Shown: one piece after another, positions 39,178 through 46,054 of the stretch | How the letters are laid out: the number at the start of each line of letters is the position of its first letter | Numbering within the stretch: the first letter of the stretch is position 1 | NCBI GenBank assembly: GCA_945952105.1 | Contig: CAMFGZ010000014.1 | Coordinates: forward strand, 1-64,000 | Source of the DNA: an uncultured Rhodospirillaceae bacterium | GTDB taxonomy: Bacteria; Pseudomonadota; Alphaproteobacteria; Reyranellales; Reyranellaceae | Length of the DNA stretch: 64,000 nucleotides | Direction of reading: 5' to 3' | Program-made: the position numbers and the translations under genes | The notes under the pieces: model-generated | What the model was told of the DNA's origin: nothing | The model's database searches: none | The model's input: only the letters and a program-made list of their open reading frames with translations

Positions 39178-39305
39178 GGGATGCCTCCGGTTCTGGACTC
39201 TGCCACCCCTGCTAGAACGCCGCGCGAGCATATTCGCTCCCCTCACGTTTATTTCACCGCCGGTCCCCCCCCGCGTGGCCACCATCGCCGCGGGTTGCGG
39301 CCGGC

Positions 39306-39368
39306 CTGGAGCCGGTCTTTACGCAATGCGGGATCGCGGCCATGCTTGCTTCAGGCGCGAACCTGACA
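39306..39368 (+). pseudogene. Remnant of a CaiB/BaiF CoA-transferase 3-prime end
   Basis: In the frame starting at 39306 the translation has VFTQCGIAAMLASGAN, which lines up with the last residues of the intact CoA-transferase at 36474-37667 (GFTQGEIDAMLKSGAT). The DNA is similar over about 60 bases. No similarity is visible further upstream and no stop follows in place. The Bug gene begins about 45 bases later, the same order as in the intact pair. Confidence 0.7.
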
Positions 39369-39411
39369 GCCCGACCGTCAAAAAAAATACCGCGCCGCAG
39401 GGAGGCAATCG

Positions 39412-40404
39412 ATGATCGTGCGTGCGTCGCGACGTGATGTGCTGCGTTATGGTTCAGCCGCTGCCGCCGCGGCGGCCCTGCCGGCTCCCGCCATCGGACA
39501 GGGCGCTTGGCCCAACAAGCCGATCCGGATCATCTGCGGGTATCCCGCAGGCGGTCTCACGGACACCTTCGCCCGGGTTTATGGAGAGTACATTTCCCAG
39601 AAGACCGGCCAGCCCGTGTCCGTGGAGAACAAGACCGGCGCGAGCGGCGCGATCGCCGCAGAACAGGTCAAGGCGGCGGCGCCGGACGGCTACACGCTGA
39701 TGTGGACGATCTCCACCACGATGATCATGAACAAGGTGCTGTTCAAGAAGCTGCCCTACGATCCGGACAGGGATTTCGTGCTGATATCGTGGATGGATGC
39801 CGGCCATCTGCCGCTGATCGTGAACAGCAAGGTGCCGGTGAAGAACCTGGCCGAACTGGCCGACTATGCGCGCGTCAACAAGACCAGCCTCGGCACGTAC
39901 GGCGCCGGCTCCTACAGCCATGTCGCCGTCGAGGCGCTGAACCGCCATTACAAGCTCGGCATGGAGGCCGTGCATTATCGCGGTGAGGCGCCGATGTGGC
40001 AGGACGTCGGCGCCGGTGCGGTGCAGGGAGGCAGCGGCAGCGTGGCGGCCGCGTCGGGCGTGCTGCAGTCGGGCAATGGCCGGCCGATCGCGGTGCCGAC
40101 CAAGGTGCGGATGAGCAAGTTGCCGGACGTGCCGACTTTCTACGAGCAGGGCGTCACGGACAAAGCCTTCCAGGTCCAGGGCTGGATCGGGTTGGTCGGT
40201 CCGGCCGGCATGCCCAAAGAGATCGTCCAGAAGCTGTCGGACATGATGGTCGAGGGGGGCAAGAGCGAACGTATCCAGAAAATCCTCGCCACCTTCGGCA
40301 TCGACAATGCGGCGCGCGACCACGTCTTCTTCGAGAAGATCGTGGCCGAGGAGGGCCCGATCTGGATCGAACTGGTGAAAGGACTGAACCTGGAGCCGCA
40401 ATAG
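39412..40404 (+). CDS. Bug family (TctC-like) solute receptor, copy 2
   Basis: A 330-residue paralogue of the receptor at 37709-38698, alike from the twin-arginine-type signal (RRDVLRYGS) to the last residues (LNLEPQ versus LNIEPQ). Blocks include KPIRIICGYPAGGLTDTF and HYRGEAPMWQDV. Cleavage is likely near residue 30. SD GGGAGGCAATCG precedes the ATG. The two receptors arose by duplication of a CoA-transferase/receptor cassette, of which only the receptor is intact here. Confidence 0.92.
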   Translation: MIVRASRRDVLRYGSAAAAAAALPAPAIGQGAWPNKPIRIICGYPAGGLTDTFARVYGEYISQKTGQPVSVENKTGASGAIAAEQVKAAAPDGYTLMWTISTTMIMNKVLFKKLPYDPDRDFVLISWMDAGHLPLIVNSKVPVKNLAELADYARVNKTSLGTYGAGSYSHVAVEALNRHYKLGMEAVHYRGEAPMWQDVGAGAVQGGSGSVAAASGVLQSGNGRPIAVPTKVRMSKLPDVPTFYEQGVTDKAFQVQGWIGLVGPAGMPKEIVQKLSDMMVEGGKSERIQKILATFGIDNAARDHVFFEKIVAEEGPIWIELVKGLNLEPQ

Positions 40405-40434
40405 CGGCTACCGCGCTCCCTTCGCAGGCGGCCT

Positions 40435-40463
40435 CCCGCGCGACCATTGCTCGCGCGGGTTGT
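40435..40463 (+). terminator. Possible terminator after Bug copy 2
   Basis: A 9-bp stem CCCGCGCGA / TCGCGCGGG (40435-40443 and 40451-40459) with a 7-base loop is followed by only TTGTT. Strong hairpin but weak T-run. Confidence 0.45.
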
Positions 40464-40603
40464 TCGCGGCCCGGCAGTGCCACGGGCCGGCTTTCCCGCA
40501 TGGGTTCGTCTCTTTGCGATTGCGCGACTGCACGTCCGGATTGTACTTGTAGGTGAACTGCAAGTGTCGTCGTCAGTTATTGAACAAGGGAATCCGCTTT
40601 TTC

Positions 40604-41311
40604 ATGGCCCTCGACGTGTATGTCGGGTCGCTTACGCGTTATTACGCTGGTGCCTGGGAAAATCCGATGGAGAAGGCCGCGCGCGAGCGTGGGATGCCGC
40701 AGCCGGTGCGACCGGCGGGGCCTGCCCAGGCCGCAAAGTCCCAGGCCCGTATCCGTCCAAAGATATTGGCCTGGCGGTCGGCGCTGGCGAGGGCGCTGGG
40801 CGGGCGTATCCGTGTACCGCTCGATTGGAATGAATCGGACGAGGCGCGCTGGTTTGCCGATCGGCCGGGATGGGATGGTTTCGGTTCGTTGGTGCTGTGG
40901 GCAGCCTACGCCGAGCATCCCTCGCTGCGATTGCCGGAAATCCTTTCAGAGGAGTGGGATCACGAGGATATCGCCCTCACTCGCTCGACGGCGGAGGGCT
41001 TCAAGTCGCGCTATTCCCATCTCGTCCGAAATGTCGAGATGTGGCTGCCCGTCGCCTTCGAGATCACGTTCGAGGGGGAGGATGTCGATGGGCGTCGTGT
41101 CGTGATGGGCTCGGTGTCGACCCTTCGACGCCAGCTTGCCGACCTGAATGCGGCGACCTGGAAGGCATCGCCCCTCGAGGTGGCGGCTTGGGGTCGAACG
41201 CGCGCGGAGGGAGGCAAGGTTGAGGAGAGCGCCCGCCGCGCCTTCGCGATTTTATGTGAACTGGCGCGGCTGGCGGAAGTCGAGCGCCTGCCAATGAAAC
41301 TCGACCACTGA
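40604..41311 (+). CDS. Unknown soluble protein
   Basis: A 235-residue protein that I cannot assign. It begins MALDVYVGSLTRYYAGAWEN, has a basic Pro/Ala-rich linker (about 50-70), then a mostly helical, Trp-rich body (DWNESDEARWFADRPGWDGF). No signal peptide, membrane segment or catalytic motif. The upstream leader is AT-richer than average. It lies alone between the Bug genes and a terminator, so it is probably monocistronic and perhaps acquired. The start at 40553 is a poorer alternative. Confidence 0.65.
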   Translation: MALDVYVGSLTRYYAGAWENPMEKAARERGMPQPVRPAGPAQAAKSQARIRPKILAWRSALARALGGRIRVPLDWNESDEARWFADRPGWDGFGSLVLWAAYAEHPSLRLPEILSEEWDHEDIALTRSTAEGFKSRYSHLVRNVEMWLPVAFEITFEGEDVDGRRVVMGSVSTLRRQLADLNAATWKASPLEVAAWGRTRAEGGKVEESARRAFAILCELARLAEVERLPMKLDH

Positions 41312-41343
41312 AAAGAAACGCCCGCGGTCAAGCCGCGGGCGTT
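41311..41343 (-). terminator. Intrinsic terminator between convergent genes
   Basis: An 11-bp perfect stem (41317-41327 and 41333-41343) with loop TCAAG. On the reverse strand it is followed by TTTCTTTT, so it mainly ends the DUF2852 gene; it may also stop forward transcripts. Confidence 0.9.
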
Positions 41344-41367
41344 CCGTCGAACAGGCCTTTGTCCGGA

Positions 41368-41796
41368 TCAGGCGGCGGTGGGAGCCGGAGGTGCGGCCGG
41401 CGGTTCGTTGGCCGGGCGGTTGCGGCGGTCGGCCATGAACTGGTCGAACTCGGCGCGATCCTTGGCTGCCCGCAGCTTGTCGAGGAAGTCGCGGAACTCG
41501 CGCTGTTCCTGGTCGAGGCGGTTCAGCGTCTCCTCGCGGTACTCGTCGAAGGCGACGTTGCCGCTGCTCTGGCGTCCCCAGCGATTGCGGCGCTTCCAGT
41601 CGCGGAACTCTTCCCGGCACGAACGCCCGTCGGGCATGTTCCAGTGGCCATATCGCTTCGAGCAAAACATGCGTCCACTCCCTTTGAGATAGATGAGAAG
41701 GGCCAGGCCGACCGGCCAGAACAGGATGAAGCTCAGCACCGTCAGGGCGATCCACGCCGGCTTGCCGAGGTCGTCTATTTTTTCGATCAGGCCCAT
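41368..41796 (-). CDS. DUF2852 family membrane protein
   Basis: A 142-residue inner-membrane protein. One long hydrophobic segment (AWIALTVLSFILFWPVGLAL, about 16-35) is followed by a short basic stretch and a cytosolic or periplasmic domain with the signature FDEYREETLNRLDQEQREF and FDQFMADRRNRP. Alphaproteobacterial DUF2852, function unknown. Two copies of a palindrome shared with the tetR start lie just upstream, so the neighbouring repressor probably controls it. Confidence 0.85.
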   Translation of the reverse strand: MGLIEKIDDLGKPAWIALTVLSFILFWPVGLALLIYLKGSGRMFCSKRYGHWNMPDGRSCREEFRDWKRRNRWGRQSSGNVAFDEYREETLNRLDQEQREFRDFLDKLRAAKDRAEFDQFMADRRNRPANEPPAAPPAPTAA

Positions 41797-41815
41797 GAGG
41801 GAGCCCCCTTTGCTG

Positions 41816-41850
41816 ATGTTAACGATGTGAATGTTAACGACATTTACATT
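41816..41850. promoter_or_regulatory. TetR operator in front of the DUF2852 gene
   Basis: The perfect palindromic part is 41830-41850 (AATGTnAA-n5-TTnACATT). A half-copy ATGTTAACG lies at 41816-41824. The site is 20-54 bases before the gene start and repeats almost exactly over the tetR start codon. Confidence 0.75.
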
Positions 41851-41892
41851 GGGGTTGGCGACCCGGGGAGTCAAGGGCTCCAGCAAAAACTT

Positions 41893-42531
41893 TCAGCGCG
41901 GGGAGGGAAAACCCAGTCCCTGCAGGTAGATGAGCACTTCGGATTCGAGGAGTTCCTCGGCCGACATGGGCAGCGGCCGGCGGCCGGCGTCGCCGCGCCC
42001 GAACAGAGACGCGATGCCGTGCGACATCGACCAGATGTGGAGGCTCATCATCAGCGCCGGCGGCCGCTTGGCGGCCGGCAGCAGGGTGACGAGCTGGTCG
42101 GCGGCGGCGCGCAACACGGCAAAGGCCCGCTCCGACGCGCTCCGCAGGTCGGGATTGGCATCGGCGGAAATGCCCGATTCGAACATGGCGGCGTAGTAGG
42201 CGGGCTCGGCGCGCGCAAAGGCGAGGTAGGCCCGGCCGATATTGTGGAAGGCGGTGATCGGGTCCGGCTTTCCGTTGGCCCAGCCGGTCGACAGCATGGC
42301 GGCGAACCTCTCGAACCCTTCGCGCGCCACGTCGGCCATCAGCGCGTCGCGGTCGCGGAAATGCCGGTAGGGCGCCGCCGGGCTCACCCCGGCGGATCGA
42401 GCGGCATCGGCGAAGGTGAAGCCGGCCGGCCCCTTTTCCTTGATGAGCTCGCGGGCGGCCTTGATCAGCGCCTCGCGCAGGCTGCCGTGGTGATACTTCC
42501 GCTCCTCACGGTCGTTGCGCTTCAAGCTCAT
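41893..42531 (-). CDS. TetR/AcrR family transcriptional regulator
   Basis: A 212-residue one-component repressor. The N-terminal helix-turn-helix reads FTFADAARSAGVSPAAPYRHFRDRDAL (positions about 40-66, with YRHF at the recognition helix). The C-terminal ligand-binding half is helical and carries no named motif. It is upstream of the DUF2852 gene in the same direction (96 bases). A palindrome ATGTTAACGnnnTTTACAT covers its own start codon, so it is probably autoregulated. Confidence 0.92.
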   Translation of the reverse strand: MSLKRNDREERKYHHGSLREALIKAARELIKEKGPAGFTFADAARSAGVSPAAPYRHFRDRDALMADVAREGFERFAAMLSTGWANGKPDPITAFHNIGRAYLAFARAEPAYYAAMFESGISADANPDLRSASERAFAVLRAAADQLVTLLPAAKRPPALMMSLHIWSMSHGIASLFGRGDAGRRPLPMSAEELLESEVLIYLQGLGFPSPR

Positions 42532-42549
42532 GTTAACGGACTTTACATT
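42529..42549. promoter_or_regulatory. TetR operator over the tetR start codon
   Basis: The same palindrome as at 41830-41850 overlaps the ATG of the regulator gene and the bases just upstream. A bound dimer would block initiation and any promoter there. Confidence 0.75.
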
Positions 42550-42652
42550 AAAGACGGCCGCTGCAACATCGGCGTCCGTCGGGCGCGGTATTGGCGCGTC
42601 CGGCAGACAATCCGCTTGACGACCTCGACTGGCCGAAACAGTGTCCGGCCCC

Positions 42653-42766
42653 ATGCTCAGGAACGAGACCCTTTTCGACCGACGCCGACGTCGCTGCCCC
42701 AAAGCGGCGGCTCTTCGGGCTGCGCGTCGATCAGCGTCCGTCCACGTGGTGACGGCCTCACCGTAG
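42653..42766 (+). promoter_or_regulatory. Arg-rich leader ORF upstream of argC
   Basis: A 37-codon ORF from ATG 42653 to TAG 42764-42766. Nine codons are Arg, with five in a row at 42680-42694. The bases 42717-42724 (GGGCTGCG), inside the ORF, are the reverse complement of 42813-42820 (CGCAGCCC), which overlap the 5-prime arm of the following terminator. A ribosome stalled on the Arg run would leave 42717-42724 free to pair and stop the terminator forming; a moving ribosome would cover it. No clear SD precedes the ATG; a TTGACG hexamer at 42616 allows near-leaderless initiation. Confidence 0.55.
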
Positions 42767-42812
42767 GCCCCATCCACCGGAGCGGAACCACGGTCCCGCG
42801 TTCCTGAACCCC

Positions 42813-42840
42813 CGCAGCCCCCGGCTCCGGGGGTTTTGTT
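42813..42840 (+). terminator. Attenuator-type terminator before argC
   Basis: Stem CCCCCG / CGGGGG (42818-42823 and 42828-42833) with loop GCTC is followed by TTTTGTTTT. The position, 27 bases before the argC ATG and after the leader ORF, means it would stop argC transcription unless opened. Confidence 0.8.
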
Positions 42841-42866
42841 TTGCCCAAACACCAGAGGACATCATC

Positions 42867-43844
42867 ATGAGCATTCGCGTCGGCATTGTCGGCATCAGCG
42901 GTTTTGGCGGCGGCGAGGCGATGCGCCTGGTCGCGAGCCATCCTTCCTTCGACCTGGTCTATGCCGCGGGCGAGGGCAGCGCCGGCAGCCGCCTGATCGA
43001 TCGCTTTCCCGGCCTGCCGGCGAAGCTGGCCGGGCTCGTGATCGAGAAATGGGATCCGGCGACGCTGCCGAAACTCGACGTGCTGTTCGCGTCGCTGCCC
43101 ACGGGGGCTTCGGCCGACGCGCTGGCGCGCGTGCCCGAGGAGGTGAAGATCGTCGATATCGGCGGCGACCATCGCTACGTCGAGGGATGGACTTATGGCC
43201 TGGCGGACGTCTGGCCGGACGAAATCAAGGGGAAGAGCCGCGTGGCCAATCCTGGCTGCTTCCCGGCGGCGGTGCTGACCGCTCTGGCACCGCTGCTGGC
43301 CGGCAAACTGGTCGAGCCCGGCAACATCGTGATCGATGCCAAGACCGGCATCTCCGGCGCCGGCCGCGGTGGCGCCGACAGCCGGTTCGGCTATGCCGAG
43401 AGCAACGAGAACCTCGTGCCCTACGGCCTGCTGAAGCATACGCACATGCCCGAGATGGCGACGACCATCGAACGATTGAGCGGCGACGGTGCGAGCGGTC
43501 TGGTGTTCACGCCGCATCTGGTGCCGATGACGCGCGGTGTACTCGCCACGATCTATTGCCGCGGCCGTGCCACCACGGACCAGTGCCTCGATGCCGCCCG
43601 GCGCTTCTATGACCGCCGCTCCTTCGTCCGAGTGACCGACAGGCCGCCGCAGACCAAATGGGCGACCGGTTCGAACCTCGCCTTCGTCAGCTACGCCGCC
43701 GATGTGGAGCGCAATTTGGTGATCGCGATGGGCGTGGTCGACAATCTCGGCAAGGGGGCCGCCGGCCAGGCGGTGCAGAATGCCAACCTGATCTGCGGCT
43801 TGCCCGAAACCGCGGGGCTGGACGGCGCGCCCGTCTGGCCCTGA
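42867..43844 (+). CDS. argC: N-acetyl-gamma-glutamyl-phosphate reductase
   Basis: A 325-residue NADPH-dependent reductase of arginine synthesis. The Rossmann start is IVGISGFGGGEAMRL; the catalytic Cys131 is in VANPGCFPAAVL; the C-terminal half has TGISGAGRGG, NENLVPYGLLKHTHMPEM and TPHLVPMTRGVLATIY. Slightly short for the family, whose members run near 345, but all blocks are present. The ATG follows AGAGGACATC. A LysY-type lysine enzyme would look alike; the Arg leader favours ArgC. Confidence 0.93.
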   Translation: MSIRVGIVGISGFGGGEAMRLVASHPSFDLVYAAGEGSAGSRLIDRFPGLPAKLAGLVIEKWDPATLPKLDVLFASLPTGASADALARVPEEVKIVDIGGDHRYVEGWTYGLADVWPDEIKGKSRVANPGCFPAAVLTALAPLLAGKLVEPGNIVIDAKTGISGAGRGGADSRFGYAESNENLVPYGLLKHTHMPEMATTIERLSGDGASGLVFTPHLVPMTRGVLATIYCRGRATTDQCLDAARRFYDRRSFVRVTDRPPQTKWATGSNLAFVSYAADVERNLVIAMGVVDNLGKGAAGQAVQNANLICGLPETAGLDGAPVWP

Positions 43845-43860
43845 CGAAGGCGGGCCTGAG

Positions 43861-45303
43861 CTAGCGCGAGACCTCGCCGACAAGGATGTCTTCCGTCACC
43901 TTCCCGGCGATCTCCTCATCCGGCTCGATCAGGCGCTTCTTCTTCCAGTCACCCTTTGCGTAGAGGCAAAGGGTGATCAGCGCCGTCACGATGTTGGCGA
44001 TCGGCAGTGCCCACCAGATGCCCTGCTCGTGCAGGTCGGTGTGCTTCGAGAGCACGTAGGCCAGCGGGAACTGCACGACCCATTGCGAGACGAGCGTCAG
44101 CACCATGGTCAGAACCATGTTGCCCGAGGCGCGGAAGACGCCCGTCAGCGCGAACTGCAGGCCGAGGAAGCCCCACGCCAGCGACATGATGCGCAGGAAG
44201 CCCGTTCCGGCCGCGATCACGGCCGGATCCTGCGGTACGAAGAAGGCGACGAGTTGAGGCGCGAACAGGAAGACCAGAAAGCCGAAGAAGCTCAGGCTCG
44301 CAAAACCCAGCAAGCCGCCCAGCCGCCCGATCCGTGCCGCCCGTTCGATGTTGCCGGCGCCGATATTCTGGCCGACGAGTGTGGAGATCGCCATCGACAG
44401 GCCCATCGCCGGCACCATCACGACCTGCAAAACGTTCGAGCCGACGCCATAGGCCGCGAGTGTGAGCGTGCCGAAGCTCGCGATCAGGAAGGTCATCACC
44501 ATCAGGCCGAGCGCCCGTGCCGACAATTCGACGGAGGCGGGGAGGCCGAGGAAGAAGGCGCGCTTGACGTAACTGAGGTCGGGAATGAAATCGCGTCGCC
44601 GCACATGGATGCCATGCATGCCCAGCCGCAGGATGGCGATGCCGATCGCCGCGGCGACTGCCTGCGTCACCAGCGTGGCGATGGCTGCACCCATCACGCC
44701 GTAGCCCGGCACGGGCCCCCAGCCGAAGATCAGCAGCGGATCGAGCACGAAGTTCAGGAACACGGTGCCCAGCACGATATAGACCGGCAGGGTCGGCTTG
44801 CCGATGCCGCGCATGATCGCCTGGAAGACGAAGAAGGTGAAATTGAAGACGATGCCGATGAACGACACGCGCATGAAGCCGAGCGCGCCGGGATAGACGT
44901 CGGGCGCCACGCCCATCAGCCGCAGCAGCGCGGGCGAGGAGAAATAGCCGATCGTGCCCAGCACCAGCGAGGCCAGCATGACCATCAGCAGGGTCTGGCC
45001 CGCGACATGCGCCACCATCTTGTCGTTACGCGCACCGACATACTGCGCGATCAGGGTCGAGCCCGCGAGCGACAGGCCCGAGCCGATGGCAAAGGTGAGG
45101 AACAGCACCGGGAAGCTGATCGACACCGCGGCCACCGCCGCGCCACCCAGCCGCCCGACCCAGAAGGCATCGATGATCTGATAAGCCGACTGCAGCACGT
45201 TCGCCGCCACGATTGGCACGGCCAGCGTCAGCAGCGAACGGAGGATGGGACCTTCGAGAAGATTGTTGCTTGCGGGAAGCACGACGGTTCTTTGTGGGCG
45301 CAA
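43861..45303 (-). CDS. MATE family efflux transporter
   Basis: A 480-residue inner-membrane exporter with twelve predicted hydrophobic segments in two similar halves (for example LLTLAVPIVAANVLQSAYQI and VFLNFVLDPLLIFGWG). The family exports cationic drugs or metabolites with Na+ or H+. It ends in a Lys/Glu-rich cytosolic tail. The start shown is a TTG without a clear SD; a GTG at 45282 is possible. No regulator is adjacent. Confidence 0.9.
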   Translation of the reverse strand: MRPQRTVVLPASNNLLEGPILRSLLTLAVPIVAANVLQSAYQIIDAFWVGRLGGAAVAAVSISFPVLFLTFAIGSGLSLAGSTLIAQYVGARNDKMVAHVAGQTLLMVMLASLVLGTIGYFSSPALLRLMGVAPDVYPGALGFMRVSFIGIVFNFTFFVFQAIMRGIGKPTLPVYIVLGTVFLNFVLDPLLIFGWGPVPGYGVMGAAIATLVTQAVAAAIGIAILRLGMHGIHVRRRDFIPDLSYVKRAFFLGLPASVELSARALGLMVMTFLIASFGTLTLAAYGVGSNVLQVVMVPAMGLSMAISTLVGQNIGAGNIERAARIGRLGGLLGFASLSFFGFLVFLFAPQLVAFFVPQDPAVIAAGTGFLRIMSLAWGFLGLQFALTGVFRASGNMVLTMVLTLVSQWVVQFPLAYVLSKHTDLHEQGIWWALPIANIVTALITLCLYAKGDWKKKRLIEPDEEIAGKVTEDILVGEVSR

Positions 45304-45365
45304 TGAGGTTTTTCTGCGGGTCTCAACGTCGGCGCGGCAGACGGGCTCCTGTCACAGGGAGTGAG

Positions 45366-45425
45366 ATGGGCATGAACAAGGATCCTTCGCTCAATAGCGG
45401 CAACTTTCACGAAGACGACGACTAG
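45366..45425 (+). CDS. Very small ORF, possible peptide
   Basis: A 19-codon ORF (MGMNKDPSLNSGNF then HEDDD) with an AGGGAG 7 bases before the ATG at 45366. It is less GC-rich than the surroundings and overlaps the 3-prime end of the HD gene tail to tail. Acidic end, no motif. Could be a real small protein or chance. Confidence 0.25.
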   Translation: MGMNKDPSLNSGNFHEDDD

Positions 45426-45997
45426 GCCTTCTTGAAGATCGCCGAGTAGACCGATGCCTGCTTCGGCGACTTCAGCACCTCCTCGATCATGGGCCGGAAC
45501 GTCTCGATCGGGAGATTCGGGTAGCTTTTGTCGAACGACGGGCTGTCGTACTTCTCGCAGAACTCGACCGTGTCGTTGAAGTACGGGCTGTCCTTGTACT
45601 TGTCGCGCGCGTTCCTATCGAGGCCGAGCTTGCCCCAGAAGTAGTAGCCCTGGAACACGCCGTGCCGCTGGACCATGAAATAGTTCCGGTCGTCGATGAA
45701 GGGCCGCAGCATCTCGGCGACCACCTCGCCATGATTGTAGGGCGCCAGCGTGTCGCCGATATCGTGGAAAAGGGCGCACACGACATACTCGGCGCTGCGC
45801 TTGTCGTTGTAGGCGCGGGTCGCGGCCTGCAGGCAGTGGTCGTAGCGGTCGATGGGGAAGCCGCCGAAATCGCCCTTCAACAGGCCGAGATGGGCAATCA
45901 GGTGATCGCCGACCTTGTGAGCGATTTCCGCTTGGCCCTTGGCGATGGCCTTCAGGTCGTCGACGGTCGCATTCTCGAGATTGATGAAATCGTCCAT
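45422..45997 (-). CDS. HD-domain protein (possible diiron oxygenase/phosphohydrolase)
   Basis: A 191-residue protein. Metal-binding residues are His54 (RYDHCLQAA), His78-Asp79 (LFHDIGD), His89 (NHGEVVAE) and His112 (QRHGVFQGYYF). This spacing resembles the PhnZ/TmpB branch, where two irons cleave phosphonates or other compounds with O2, but ordinary phosphohydrolases share it. It follows ubiD by 57 bases in the same direction. Reaction unknown. Confidence 0.8.
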   Translation of the reverse strand: MDDFINLENATVDDLKAIAKGQAEIAHKVGDHLIAHLGLLKGDFGGFPIDRYDHCLQAATRAYNDKRSAEYVVCALFHDIGDTLAPYNHGEVVAEMLRPFIDDRNYFMVQRHGVFQGYYFWGKLGLDRNARDKYKDSPYFNDTVEFCEKYDSPSFDKSYPNLPIETFRPMIEEVLKSPKQASVYSAIFKKA

Positions 45998-46054
45998 CCG
46001 GCGTCGCTCCTTGTTCTTTTTGCCGGCGGCCCGCGCCGCCGTGCCTGTCTGGTC

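Larger units (their letters stand above)
42532..42866. other. argC upstream region
   Basis: A 335-base non-coding stretch between the divergent tetR and argC. It holds the TetR operator at its left end, a TTGACG hexamer (42616-42621) on the forward strand, a 37-codon Arg-rich ORF, an antiterminator arm and a strong terminator hairpin ending 27 bases before the argC start. Confidence 0.6.

Noticed and set aside
42532..42840. 6S RNA or SRP RNA in the argC upstream region
   Set aside because: Checked for the conserved bulge or the GGTCAGG-type loop; neither is present. The Arg leader explains the terminator better.
42657..43883. 408-codon reverse ORF opposite argC
   Set aside because: Shadow of argC. 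Its Arg run opposite the leader ORF is noted as a reason for caution about the attenuator.
44029..45306. 425-codon forward ORF rich in Arg, Gln, His and Asp
   Set aside because: Antisense to the MATE transporter; repeated hydrophilic pattern is what the reverse of membrane helices gives.
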